A stretch of 64,000 nt of DNA. Source: Takifugu bimaculatus. Taxonomy: Eukaryota; Chordata; Actinopteri; Tetraodontiformes; Tetraodontidae. The stretch is from positions 15,209,482 through 15,273,481 of the forward strand of contig CP034976.1 in the NCBI GenBank assembly GCA_004026145.2, written 5' to 3'. The position numbers and the translations under genes were made by a program. The notes below the pieces were generated by a model. The model saw nothing but the letters and a program-made list of their open reading frames with translations, was not told the DNA's origin and ran no database searches. This document shows positions 14,301-28,440 of the stretch, piece by piece; position 1 is the first letter of the stretch; every line of letters starts with the position of its first letter.

Positions 14301-15160
14301 ATCTGGAGCTGGTGACACGGACAGAGACACGATGCTCAGGGTGAGAGAGTGGAAGAGGAGACGCGCAGAGACACAAAGAGGCGGACAGCGGACAATCAGC
14401 GCGCACTTGGCTTCAGGCACGGATAAACAGAAGAATCGGACTTCATTTAGTCGAATTTGGATAAACGTGAGATCTATTTTTAGTATAAAACTCGTAAATT
14501 ATACAACTACACGTGCGCGCGAAGAACGACGCTTCCAACCTGTTCAACAAAAGCGCACGCAGGAAGGGGGAACTTACTTTAAAGACCCGCCAGTTTGTCG
14601 AATCCTCCAGCAAGAAGGCTCCGCATCTCAACTCCACTGACAACAGCCTGCAGTTTGTGGCCAAGTTGTACATTAAACGCGCAGATTTGCCCCCGTGGAG
14701 TCCAGACAGGCGCGTCTCTCTCTGCACGGCTTCCTCTGCTTGCTCAAAGGAGGAGGACACCTCAGCACTATACGTCAGAAACGATGCTGCCTCCAGGTAG
14801 GAATAAACCGACTCCACTTTCCCCGAATCGACCCGGGGGCTGGGGTTGTTGCCGTCCCGCCTCCACCCGGCGCAGCCCTCCTTCAGTCGTGAATTCAGGG
14901 AGGAATTCTGGGAGTGACTCACGCCCTGACGGCCGCCGTTCGCTTGTGCGAGGGAATTCCTCTCTCTCCGTCTCTGTCTCTTTATCTGTTGCTGCGCAGC
15001 AACACGTAGCTCTCCCTCTGCACCATCCTCCCCAGCATCGCGGTGCTGACGGGCGAGGCCGGGAGGAGAGGGAGTCACCAACGCAGCGCGCACACGCAAG
15101 GCGCTGGCACAACATACACCAACGATCTGCCCATAAATAAACCTCACCGCGTCCCATTTC
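14301..15160 (-). promoter_or_regulatory. CpG-rich KCNS2 5' UTR and promoter region
   Basis: The stretch upstream of the KCNS2 start is rich in CG dinucleotides compared with the AT-rich flanks. A candidate minus-strand 3' splice site (pyrimidine tract, then AG at 14336-14335) lies 34 bp before the ATG. This would fit the separate noncoding first exon known in mammalian KCNS2. The 239-codon open frame at 14443-15162 lacks protein-like character, and I treat it as UTR/promoter sequence. Confidence 0.45.
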
Positions 15161-18100
15161 ACACGTATGGATTAACGCAACGAGTTCCAAGATAAAATAA
15201 GGGATCTTCGTGAGATTTTTCTTTTCAATTTTGAAATTAGCGTGTATTAATTAAGGATAAATGTTGCTGCTGTCGGTCCACTGCAGAAACGCCTGGTTAA
15301 ACCCTCAGTGATTCAAATGTAAACGCATAAACGTCTCGTGGTGCATCCTTGGCGTCTCTCTTCTAGTTTGCAGTGCACATATTGTGGGCAGGTCACACGC
15401 AAGGTCAGCATGAAAGCAGCAGAAACAAGTTGCTTTCTGGTGCTTGATCATCAGTACCGGCCTTATTTTTAGCCCCAGCTGGGTTTAAGTAGCTGTTAAA
15501 ACCCGCATCAGCCACTTCATTCAGCTGAATGAGGCTGCATGAGGGGCAGCTTTAATATTGGTCCCGTGAGCTCGGCCTCTGCGGTAACCTGACGTTTCTG
15601 ATAGCCGACCTGTTCTCACGCTGCTTTATCTTCACTTGAAAACACGTTCTGATTATTGGAGGCAGTGATTTCCCACTCGCTGTGTTATATTGCAACGCTT
15701 GTGTGAAACCGTGACCAGAGGCTACAGACAGGAACTGTTTACTCCGAGATGGGATATTTGCTTCCCAGAGTTATTTTTTTTCCCTCCCAGGCCAGCACAT
15801 TAATGTTTCATATCTTTTTCCTCCCAACAATTGGAGCTTAACAGAAGCCCACGAGGGTTCCTGTATAGATCTGCTCTCGTTTTTCTTACTCGCACACTCC
15901 TCATCCTGGATGCTTTTTGGGGTTTAACTCCAAAGCCTATGTTCTTCAGGTACTCTAAAGGATTCTAAAACTGCATGTTACACCCACATACATTCAGCAG
16001 TGGGATGTACAGCCCCTTCTCATTAATTTTAGCATTGCAAAAGTCCCCAGTTTTATACAAAAATCCTCGTGAGTGGGATCCATGGAGCTTTAAAGGTTCT
16101 AATTAACCTCATCCAGCCTGGTTGTATTGAGGATCTGGACACCGTTCTCACCTTTTTCAGTGAGAGTCTTGATGTTTGTGATCCACTTTTAGCATTTACA
16201 CAACATGCACTTACCAAATCACATTTGGCTGGTGATGTCTCAGGGACTATAGAATCAAGCGTTAATCCTTCACCTGCTGGGAGAAATTCCCTTTCTGTGT
16301 CTGAATTAGTTGAAAATAATGGCTCTGCGGGCTCCCTCAGTCCTGAAAGCTATCTCCGACAGCATGCAAACACCTCCTCGGATTTCATTAGCGTGGGTAA
16401 AGAAGCTTGATGTTTGCAATCACAAATGCCACCAGGAGTCTGATCTGGATTACCAAGGTGTTTTTTTCCTCTTAATTAGCCATGCTAACGAGAATTCCAT
16501 CCTCCTTTCGCTGAAGCCTTATTGAGTTTAATCTGCTGCTTTATAAGAGTGACTTTTACCAGCATTTTCCTCAACGAGCCCACTGAGCTTGTTGCTAGCT
16601 GGTTTATAGATGGTGGGGCAAAACTGGACTTGCAATCTGAATTTAAATGTACTATCAGAAGTATTTTTAACACCATGTCTTTAACTCTCAAGTCGTACTA
16701 GAAAGGTAGACTGAGTGAGAGACTGAGGACACAGTAGATGACGTATCTTCTCAAAGCTCAGGTTGTGGGCTCAGGAGAGTCTGTGTGTAGGAGTTTTTTT
16801 GAGATTTGCTGGCTGAAAACCTTGTGCTCGGCTGTGTGTTTCTATCTCCTCCTGCTTTCCTTCTCAGATTTGTGCTGGTTTGATGTATCTATGTTACCAC
16901 TATACAGCCTCTTTCTTTCCTGTAGTTTTAAATCCTCACTTGTTGAGAGTGGATGGCTGTCATCTGCACCTTTGAGGGGACTCAATGATGGTAAAGTCTT
17001 TTAATCCCCATCCAGAGCAGATGGAAGAACAACCTGCGCTCATATTTTATTAAAATTGTCTATAATATTGGTTTAGTTGTGTTATTTCTCCACCTGAACT
17101 AATGTGTTAACTGGCCTGTGCCTTCTCCACCTTCACACCACAGCAACATCAACTGGGTCTTGCTTATCATGGCTGGGAAGCTGTCTGGCTCAGGGTAGAG
17201 TGCAGACACCGAAGGAGTAGAGTGAATACAGATGGAAGCTGGAGATACGGCTGAGGAGAGTTAATGTGGACGTGTGCATGTTCCGCACGAATCATAACAG
17301 CAATGAGCATCTGTTGCTAGTATATCTTAGCGACAATTGACTCTAATGCACGCGATAATGTTCCTACAGGCAGCACCATGGTGATAATTACAAAAGTGAA
17401 ATCTTGTGATAACAGTAATGGTCTTCTAATACGTGGAGGTGGATGTTGTCTCTGCTGGCAGAGTGTCCCTTGAATATAAAATATGGTCTTAATGTCAAGG
17501 ACTCCCTCTGCTCTAACCGTCCTCAGCGCCAAGCCATTGTTGACCTTTTCCACTTTTAATCTGAGGCAAGGTCTTCAAGGTTTAAAGCAAATTTAAGAAG
17601 CAAACTCTGCTCTCAGATTGAATCCATTGAACGTTGTTTGAAGCTAGAATACTTTACATAAGCAATATATTAATTGTGCGCTAATTTCTTACACCAGTGG
17701 CTGCGTCACCCATGCATGATATTCTTGTTTTTGTAAAAGTGAACCCGAACAAATGAGCCTCCATAATTCATCTTGTTAGGAAAAGGAACTCAGATCAATG
17801 AGATCCCGTAAAAAGGCAGCAAGAGTGCATCTCACTTCATCTCTTTCACTATCCACATCTGGAGCCATACAGAATGGAGATCAGACACTGCCTTTGATTT
17901 TATCACTTTGTTACATTAATAATGAATTTTTCAGTTTTAAAAAAAATCCTTTCAGATTGCCTGTGAGATTTACAAAAGACGATGGATGTGATGAAACACC
18001 CGTTCTCTGGAGGTGAAAGCTCCATCAGCACAACAATTAGTGAAGCATAATGTGCCTCTTTTGTGTAAGGTAAATTATGCTGCCATCTGGGTCATTATTT

Positions 18101-18684
18101 AAAAAATGACAGTATTTCTGGATCTCCCCAGCAGGGGGCACCGTGTTTATAACCTGCGAGCACGTAGCGCTTAAAACGGGGGGGATTCGAGCGTTTCAAG
18201 CAAAAAAATAAAGCAAAAAGTTTAATGACAGTAGTCTGTATGCGGCCATTATATTCGGGCAGTCGGATCCGAGCCGCAGATCCACACCTGTTCTCTGCTG
18301 CCTTCAATAGATTTTATTATGTCGTAAAAGAGATGATATATGGCAAATGTCTTAAGAAATTAATTTTATTTTACCCACTATGCTTTATAACAGCTAAATT
18401 CTCAAAATTAATTGCGTATATAACAGTTAAACACAAGTGTTTGAAGTGTGTTTGTAATTCTTATTCTAATTGATAGTTTAATAATCTCTTTTTCTGATTG
18501 CACATGAACGCACCACAAACTCCAGATCCGCCTCATAGGCTTGTGTGGGACTTTTGACAAGAGTTTCCAGTGAAGCGACTGGGACGTGGGTGGACGGGAT
18601 GGCGTGAGGAGAAGACCAGCGGACGATGATGTGAAGATAGTGGGAGTTACGGAATAGAGGGACAGCCTTTTATGAACGAAGGTC
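15161..18684. other. KCNS2-NIPAL2 intergenic region
   Basis: A divergent intergenic region of about 3.5 kb. No coding exon was recognised. It is AT-rich near both ends of its middle section, and the last 600 bp carry a CTCF-like motif followed by the probable NIPAL2 promoter. Confidence 0.6.
18126..18143 (+). promoter_or_regulatory. CTCF-like motif upstream of NIPAL2
   Basis: The core CCAGCAGGGGGCA matches the vertebrate CTCF consensus (CCASNAGRKGGCR) at essentially every informative position. It lies about 550 bp upstream of the proposed NIPAL2 start, between two divergent genes, which suits an insulator or promoter-anchoring role. Binding is inferred from the motif only. Confidence 0.55.
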
Positions 18685-21600
18685 ATGGAGAGAAATGCAA
18701 GTTCTCAGCATGCGCTTCTGGTGGACGCTCGGCGCGCTGAAGTCATGGAGAATCCACTGCAGGTCAGAATTTAACAGAAGATGTCACGAGTTTCGGAAAG
18801 TTTCATCGTGATTGCGATTAAAATGAAACCAGTATAGAAGATTAATCATGCTTATTGCAGCATTGGAACTCTCAGAGTATTATATTTCGGGAACTTCCTC
18901 CTCTACCCTTCAGTGTGGAGCAGGAAGTTCCAAGGGGGGATTAAGTATCCTTAAAAAATCCTTAAACTTGAACTGATCCTTCAAAGCTTTCTGGATAATG
19001 AGTACTCAGTGTAGATGAGGTAGCTGGACAGTGCAGAGATCTATTGGCATTGGCACTCGTTGGGACTATTTTGCAAAGTGATCATGACTGAATCATTATT
19101 GGAATGCCTTTTAAACTTTTGAAGGTGGACACAGTGCATTAACCTCTTATCTTATGTCTTTGATATTGTCAGTCAGTCCTTTGTCCTTCTGCCACATTCT
19201 CCTCACGTTCATCTTCCATGGTCAAGCTCCCCCCCCCCCCCCACACACACACACACACACTCATCTGTGTGTGTGGGTGGGGGGGGGGGGGGGGGGGCGG
19301 TTGAGTAATGTCCCCACGGGTGAGATGAGAGAATTGAGCTACTGTACGAGTCCTGCCTCGCTGGTTGATGGTCCCACGTCCCCTTCTGTCCTTTGACACC
19401 GTCCCAGAAGAACATCTCCACACCCAGGGCACAATGTCAGCCTGTCTCGGGCTTTAACTGCCTCCCACAGAGAATGTTTTCAACACTACGTCTGAAAATA
19501 TTACAGATCAGACTTGTTTGCTTTTGCATAATCCGTGGGGCAAGTGTGATTTATTATATTATTGTAACTGTAATCACTTTTCAAGAGAGAAGAAATTCAG
19601 ATGCTGTCTCTCCTTTAAAGGCCGCAGCAACACTCATTTGCTGATACAGGTGAACCATTTCTGCCCTTCTGGCTGGCGTCCGTCGCCGGACTGAAGCTCT
19701 CCTCGGCCATCCAGCCCCTCAGAGCAGAGAGTGAAAGGCTTCGTCCCAGAGACCAGCCCAGACCGAGACAGACCCCCCCATTGTCAGGAGACACAAAGAG
19801 CTGTGCTGTGTCTGTCTGTGGGTCAGTGTCCCAGTGATAAGGAGGAGCGGGACCAGCGCTGTCGGGCCGGTTTTGCTTTGCGTGAGACTTTCCTGCAGCT
19901 TTGTGTTCCTGTAGGCGTGTGAGACGTGGACGTTTACGTTAGGAATTTAAATTAGGTTTAGGGTCAACTCAGAAGTCATATATCCTCTGTCCCGGACTCA
20001 GTATTAATTAAAGTGGGGCAGCCTGCCAGCGGAAACCAAAGGTTCTCAGAAGGGAAGTGTTGTTGTTGTTGTTGTTGTCGTCAGTGGCTCAGGTTTCGGG
20101 ATGCAGAGCACACACGACAACACCCGAGTGTGCAGCGCATGGGTGCCTGAATTCTCCACAAAAGTGATGTCGGGCATCCTTCTAAACCTCACTCAAGTCG
20201 CAGCTTCCTGCAGCGGCGTTCAAAACTGACCAGGATCTTTCTCCCTCTTGCTGTTCACCAATTACCCCATAGGTTCTTTACCATCACTTTTCCTCCCCTG
20301 ACATTTTCTGCAGCCACCAAACAGAAATTACATTTTTTCAAAGTGAACATCGCCGTAATTGATTTTTCTTTTAATACCAAATGACCCCAAATGGTGCTTC
20401 AATTATAGAGGACTCCAACAAATGTCAGACCTGGACTCCTTTCAGTTAATACCTTTAATTACAAAACAAATAGCTAGTGACAGATCAGGGTTCTGGTCTG
20501 TTGAAGAGAACGGCATCGAATTTCACCCAGTTGTTGAAAATGTATCTTTAAAAGCACAAATTGTGGAGCAGCTTTCAGTGAAAGGTCAGTCGGGTTTTTC
20601 CCACAATCTGGCATTTAGATAGTGGTTTGTTTGTTTTCTTCTTTCAGCTATAAATATCTTCAAGAGGTAGATATCAGGTCAGGAAAAGACCCGGTACAAC
20701 ATTTACCTGCAAAAAGAAAATATAATATTTAGGATTTAATAGGATGATGGTTGTTTTTTTGGGTGATTTCTTATGTGGCTTCATGACCAGTGTGTCTGTA
20801 AAGCTCCAGAGGCAGTGGCGTTCTCTCCAACAAGAAGTTGTGATACTCTTGTTTTACTTGTGGTTTGAGGGATTTACACAACTTGGGAGAAGCTAGACCC
20901 TTCTCATATCTACCTGCGTTCATCACCTTCAATAAATCTCCATAAATCTTGATAGAATAGTAACGTGAGCAGTTTACTGGCAGAAAAGCAGGACATTTTT
21001 TAAGAGCAGGGTTGGTGTATAACAAAAGAGATGTCGTCTTTTGCTCTGCTAATGTTTGCAGAGCAGCTCTAGGGGCACTCCCTGTGCACCGGCCTGGCCT
21101 GCCTTTAAGGTTTTGTTTGCATTTCCTGTCACAGGAACACTTTCTGCTGCTTCTTCTCACTCTCACACAGAGTTACTCCTCAGTGGGGAACATGTTGCCG
21201 TGCCCTAGGTTCCTGCTTCAACCCTTCCGAGTGTGTGTCCACCTGCTCTTGCTGCTCTTGTTGCGGGTCAGACCCGAACACATCGACCTCAGTTCTCCAA
21301 TAACGCTCCAAATACCTTTTTCACATTTCATCGATATTAGTTTTAAGGATTTCATTTCTGCAGGCTGGAATTGAATACATCAAATCAGCCTGATAAAATA
21401 TGAGCTGAATCTCATCCCTCATGTAATTAAAGTCACAGATTGCAATTTCAACACCTTATTACACGAACACTGTTTGTCCTTCAGCCCTTCTGCTTCCTCT
21501 CAGCATCAGCCTACAGCCTCCACATGGGCAAGGTTGAGGGCTGCCCACTCCATAGGCTATAAAAAAGGTCTGGTCGATAACTTGTAAAGTTTTACTCTAC

Positions 21601-24600
21601 AAAAAACTGCTGTTTTGATGACAGACAGCGCCTGACCTGAACTACTAGCAGGTGTAATCATGCTAATGCTGTTGCCTTTATCTGCCAGACAAAGTTAGCA
21701 CTCCGATGAATAATGATCTCACTAATTAGTGCAAGAATTATTGTGGAAAGGTGGAGATTTACATATTTCCCATTGATATGATACAGTTTGTTATTGTGTT
21801 TTTACACACGGCAAAGGAGAATGTGATCAGATACACACACACGTGCACACACGCACGCCAGCTGATGAGATCCTCCACATATCCGATTAGTTTGGCGCTC
21901 ATCATCTCACAAAATTCTCCCACTGTCTACCTGTAACCTTGTAATCATTGCACACACGCACACACATACACGCACGCACACACGCACACACAGGAGGCTA
22001 AAGCGTGTTTACTTTCAGAGTGGTATCTTCGCTCCACGTGTGTGTCAGAGCGCTGTGATCTCATCAGAGCTGCTGTCAAGGTGAATGCAGAGCGTGAGGA
22101 GACAGACCATGAAGCAGAGGTGAAAGGCTGGGATGTGCTTTGGAATAATAAAATCACCCGTAAATCCTCGCAGCTTTAAATCTTTATCAGCGAGGAGATA
22201 ATGAGCCACATCCAAGGAAAAACACTAGTGGACTTTCTTTACTAAAGCAGGTTGTTTGGTGGTACTTTGTGTGTGATAACATAAATGTAGGTGTCATGCT
22301 TCATTCAGAGTCATTTTTAACATATCCTGAGTGGATTTGGGTGCTTTTCTTTTGTTTGAGATCAAATATCCCCTGTTTCGTTGTCTGCCAGGTGTTAAAA
22401 GTCAGTTAAAATTGGTCACGGCACACATCAACCTAAGCCCACATCAGCTTGTGAGTGGCTTTTGTTTGCTCTTTAAAGGTTCTGAAATATTTGCTCAGTC
22501 AGTGAAAGCACACCCACACTACAGTATTTGCTACCAAAATGTCACATGCTTGATGTTTAAGGTAGTAGATGATGAAAATACTCGCCAACACCTCAAAATA
22601 AAGTGGAGACACTTGAAAATGAGCCCCTTGAAAGTCATATCCGTGTTTTCTTCTTGCCAAGTGCAGCTCTCCTTTGATGGAGGCCTGTTGACGTAGCGCT
22701 GTGGTGATCAGCCGCCGCCTCCTGTGGGGAAAACATGAAAAAGCCCAGTTGTTGCTGCAGGAACCTGCATCTCAACCTCATTATTTCACCTGCTGGTTGT
22801 GCCAGGAAGCACATATGAGGAGGAGAAGCGTCTGTTTTCTCTGTTCTGACACCAGGTTGCGCCTTTTTTTTCCCTTCACGCTGGGCATCCATCTCTGCCA
22901 AATGGCTCCGTGAAGAAGCGCCTTCGGAGGAAGACGCTCTGTACTCTCAGCTCTCAGAACGACGGACAACCCCTGAAAAAGATTGCCTTGCGTTTTGGGA
23001 GCTGGAAAAATTAATTTACTTTTATTTATTCCACCAGCCTCTGTCCACAGAGCCGTTATCTCATTGTCACCACTATCAGATGAATGTGACAATAACCCTC
23101 CGCCTGTCACGGAGAACGGATCGCTGAACCCGTAGAGAGTTTCAATTTCCCCTATTTCATTTATTTGAAATCTCATCTTCTTTTGCATCATTTCTCCGAC
23201 TTCCTCTCTCATTTTGCAGGCTCTGGCTCTGCCCCGTCCTCCAGTTTAAACTCCCGTCGCCGTATCTCTGCCCTGGCTTTTGTCTCGGAGATAAACGCTT
23301 GGTGCTAGAGCAGCAACAACAGCCAGCCACATCTGACCGAATTTCTCTGCTTTTCATCATCTCACTCCCACTGCACACCTCCATTTCTTTGTCCATTTTG
23401 CCTGCCCACAGCCACCTGGATCTTTATTATGACCTAAAATTAAATTTCCTCTTGGCAATCATTTTTCCAAGCATATGGGGGAACGGAGCCAGGAAGGATC
23501 GTTAAACACTCAAACGGATCCTCTCATCACTTAAAACACTTATCTTTTTGCTGCCAACCCCAAAAAAGGAACTCAAATGTTTTCTTTTCCTATATACAGT
23601 ATATATATATATATACTGTATATATATATAATAAAAATAATAATGAAATAATAAAAATCTGTAATTGTGGTCATTTTACATGCTGATCCCACGGCCTAAA
23701 GTTGATCTGGTTTCATGTTTCTCACTGATTTTTACGTTTACCAGCAGATTAAGCAACAGTGTGCAGCTTTGAATCCGTCAGTGTTTTGATCAGGGTGCTT
23801 GTGAGCCTCAAGGTCTGTGCCAGCCCTTTGTGAGGTGTCACTGTATCGTGGGAAAGTTAAATGTTACACAAACACTCTGAAGGACAAAACACCGACAGAA
23901 CCCTCAGACTCTTGGTGACAGCTGCAGCAGCTGCAGGGGAGACCGGCCTGGAGAACTCCAGCAGCGTTTCATGTTGTTGCATGACAAGTAGACGGTCATC
24001 TAATCTGTGGTCTGTGTACCGTTTCTACAGATGTATCTCCTGGGAATCATAATCTCCATATGTGGGAACGTCCTCATCAGCATTTCACTCAACGTACAGG
24101 TAGGTATACATGCAGGTAGAAGCAGACACCCAGCACATCGGGCGCTTAACAGCCCACAGCCAGGCTGTTTTCCCCCCAGACAGTTGGCTCTGGCTGACAG
24201 AGCGTGCGCCTCTGAATTTTAGCAAACGTGCACAGCATCTGTGCGATCTGCTGACACGTTCACAGCCGGCAGCAAAAACAGGACTGGCTGTTCTGCTCCG
24301 TCCACGTGCACCTCATTCATAATCAGGATGCTTAAGTAAAGGCACAAATTTGCTTCTGGTTTTATTAGAGGTTTAAGCATGTTCTCAAATTATAGTCATT
24401 TAAATGTAATTCAGGCTGCACGGTGGCTCAAATATTAAATAATACCCCTTAATGGTAATATTCTCAATAACACTGGTTTGAACTGGGATGTTTGGGGCAG
24501 GGAAATGTCAGAAACGTTTAATGATCAGCAAAAGGGTAAAAAAAACAACCCATGTACCCAAAGCTTGCCTCATGCCGCTCTCTTTTAACAGAAATACACT

Positions 24601-27600
24601 CATCTCCGTCAGGCTGAGCGAGGCTCCAAACCCTACTACACCTCCCCGGTGTGGTGGTTCGGCGTGGTCCTCATGGGTGTCGGGGAGATGGGGAACTTTG
24701 CTGCCTATGGCTTTGCCCCGGCGACGCTCATTGCCCCGCTGGGCTGTGTGTCTGTCATAGGTAGGTGTGAACTTTACAACCCCTCCCCATCACACACACA
24801 CACACACACACACACACATAAGCATTACCCATGAGTGAAGATTGATTTCTTCTGTTAAAAATGGAACTGTACTGGTTTCCACTGGGTTTGTCTCATAAAA
24901 GTTGGGCCTCGAAAAGTGGATTTTTATGATTTTTCATTAAATGAAAAGAGGCTCATCACTCTGCTTACAGCACACACTCCGGAGGGGTGAGATGACAAAT
25001 CCAGCATCACTCTTTTGAAGTGTCTTTACAACCCGCAGCGCCATGGACTGAAACTGCAATGAACTCTGCCAGGTTCATTAGCCAATCAAAACAAAGTCAG
25101 CCCGGTGGCTCTGGCTGGAAAACACTCGAAACACAGGTTAAATATTTAACAGCTTCGCTTCTTACGTCCGCGCAACCCGTCGCTCCCTGAGCTGGAGGAG
25201 GTAGTGAGTCACAGATATTAATGACAGCTATTACCGGGGAGCTTCAGACGCATTTGCTATAGTGGCGTCTCTGTAGTGGAGGAATCGTTTCCATAAAGGC
25301 TGGAATGAAAAGGCGTCTTGTTAAGGTTGCGGCGGCTCGTCCATCACAGTAAGAGATGTTAGCACGGCAACAGAAGCGTGGTAGTTATAGAGCCATAGCT
25401 GATGTCAGCCCGTGTCAAGCTGACGTCTCCGGGGCAGCAAACGCTGTCATCTCGCAGCCATTGTTGGTGGAAACAGTGCGGCTTTGGATGAGGGACGGAT
25501 GTCTGAGGATGAAGCGGTGAAAGGAGAGGAAGGTGTCTCTGGATGGAACGCATGAAAGAGTCAAGCTCTCCGCCATCCTGGCTCCACCTCTCACCTCGGT
25601 CTGGCTCCATATGTAGAGACACGAGCCCAAAGGCCTGCACGACTAACCTGTGTGGAGTATTAAACACTTTCCTCCCACGTGCACGCACATTTCTCATGCT
25701 GTGCCGCTGCACCCGTTTCCTCAGGGTACACAGGGGGCAACAGACAGCCGTGAGTGAATAAAGAAAAGGGAGGAAAGGCCTCGGCAAGTGTGGGGGGGTG
25801 AGGAATGAAGGAGGACGGATGAGACAGACGGGAGGAACACAGGAGGGAACGATGACACTGCTGTCATCCACCCGTCCCTCGATGTCAGGGTGCAGCTCTG
25901 AGAGGGGTTAGTGCCCCCCCCCGGCCCTGGAGACCCCCCGTCTAACATGGTGTGGCAGCATCGCCCCTCATGCAGCCACCCCGACTCACGTGTGCCAAAA
26001 CAAAAAGCGTTTGGCTGGGATCAGGAGTATTGAAACTAAAAAGATGGGAATCCATTTTTGTGCGATCTGGACTGATCCTGTCTAGTTCTGGAGTAGATTT
26101 CTCCGTGCTCACCCCTCCTGCACCCCCGCTGTCTGTACAGTTACCTCCTTCACTGGTGCAATATCTGTCTGCTGCTGCCCCATGGTGACACTTGTCTGGC
26201 GCTTCTCAAGTCCAGTCAGCGTTTCTCATGACAGCGTCTTTAAAAATCACCAGTTTTTGACAGCGTGGACAGAATGTGTCCAACTTTTTCCACTCAAGCT
26301 TCCCTGGGAAAACTCCTGCTTTCATGAGCGCACGTCTCCTCCCGCACAAGTTACAGAATAGATGACATCCTTGTTTTCCCTCTGGGAGCCCCCCCATCGA
26401 GACACATCCAAGCGTACGTGTACGTGCACCTCAGAACAACGCTGAGACGCACCCACAAAAAGCCACATGCGCACCAGCGGTTCGTGTTGTCTCATATTTC
26501 ACTCTATCAAAACGTGTGAATCTCACTTTGTATGGAGTTGCTATGGTTACTGGTTGGATCCAGTTGGCCCCAGAGGCAAAGGAGTCCTAAATGTGTATGT
26601 GAACACAGTTAGAGTGTGAAATATTTAACAGCCGACTGTTTCATCAGGTTGTCAGTGAGAGCCTTAATAAACTCCTAATGTGGCCGTGGCGTCCGTGCAG
26701 GCTGGTGCAGCCCTCCCTCCTTTATTCATCCCTTAATCCGCTCAAATTATTTGAGGGATGAAGCTTTGGGTTGACTTATTGTATTTAGTAATGAGTTTGC
26801 TAGCGTAGCCCGAAGTTGCCCCCTCGGCTGAAGCTCCTGTTGCGCTCGGTGGTTTACCATCCCTGTGTGCGGCCTGTCTGTCATCCTGCAGCAGTAATCT
26901 GACAGAATATCCAGCGCTAGCTGCAGCTAATCTGTTTAAGACGGAGGCAGAGCCGCACACAAACTTCCTGTCTGGTTTTTTGGGGGGGTTTTCTGCTGCG
27001 TCTCGGCGCAGCGTCACGTGCAGCAGCTGGTTGGCACCGGCTCCCAACAGAGATGTCTCAGTTCTCGCCACAAACCCAGCTGCCACAGTCGACGCTGAGG
27101 AAATACGAAATGGTTACAGGCAGCAAAAGGCCGAGTCGACGCGACGCGCTGCTCTGAAAAGCGAGGAATTTTGGCTGCAGCCATTGGTGGTTAAAAATAA
27201 AAATGTCAGTCCTTAAAAGCAAAACCTCTCACAGGGAACCCGTTTTGCTGCCATTTATTGTAATAATGTGAATATATGAAAATGGTGTTTTCATTTTATG
27301 TGGACCCACACTGGTATATTCATCCCTGACAGCCTCCACAAGTCCAGTGACAAATAACTGGGTTAAACTCTCCATTGGCCCCGTTTCCTTTTATACCTAC
27401 CAGGCCCTCCAGGGTGATGCTGCTGGGCCAGGCAGGATCGTCGTGGCTCTCAGCAGGCGCACAAATCCTCCTAATGGAGAGGCTTTCATTTACTTGGCAC
27501 TTCCGCTCTGGCCCATTCAAAATTGTAGAACCAAGTTATCAGTCAGACAAAGCTTTCTCGGAGGATACGAGGGCAGCGTCGGAGGGGAGGGTTGCAGAAA

Positions 27601-28408
27601 TGGACTGGGATCCGTTTTGTTGTTCGATTTGTTCAGGTTCTGAGTGATTCTGAGAAACCTTTGAGTTAAAAAACTGCTGCTTCTGGCACTTCTTTTTAAA
27701 TATTGCAACGCATATTTTGGTAAAATGCTCTTGTCTGTCTGCAAGATGATTCAAATAAGCAACAGCAGAAAACCCAAAACTGACAGACAACTTTGAGCTC
27801 TTTCGGCAAACAGACGGGTCAGTCACATCAGCAGACGGGTTTTTAAAGGATGAGTGTCTTCAGCTGAGGGAGATCCCGGCTGCTGCTGCTGATGAGACCT
27901 GATCACTCGCAGCTCCTAATTTTCAATTTTGAATCACTCATAGTTGCCGAAACTCATGAATCGGAGCTTTTTAAAATTCCATTATTCTGAGCATGTCAGA
28001 ATTTTAAAATGTTGTCTCAAAATTGTAAGTTTTAAACAAAATTAATGCTTTTTTTTAAGGGTTTCTGGCTGTAAATCAGCCTGTGTGGTCGCCCGTGTGT
28101 CTGCCTGCTCCTCACTAATCTGTTCCGGTAACCAGATGCTTAACGTGCAGCCCTAAAGGAAACATTAAGATGACTGATCTGAGGCTTTGCTGGTGTAAAA
28201 ATGATTTCTTTCCAGCACCGCGATCCTTGACTGTGATTTTGATGAATGAGCCTGTGACAGAATGTGGAAGCGAACTGAACCCCGCTGTAATTTGATGCCG
28301 CCGTTATGAAATTCTAACGAGTTTTATTTTCAACAACGCCGGCTGACAGATTTCATGATCAATACGAGCGTGTCCCCTGGATTACATGGCGAGGACATGA
28401 GTGAGAGA

Positions 28409-28440
<32 letters not shown>

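Noticed and set aside
14443..15162. Minus-strand 239-codon frame upstream of KCNS2
   Set aside because: Lies in the CpG-rich promoter/UTR; low-complexity Arg-rich translation with no recognised domain.
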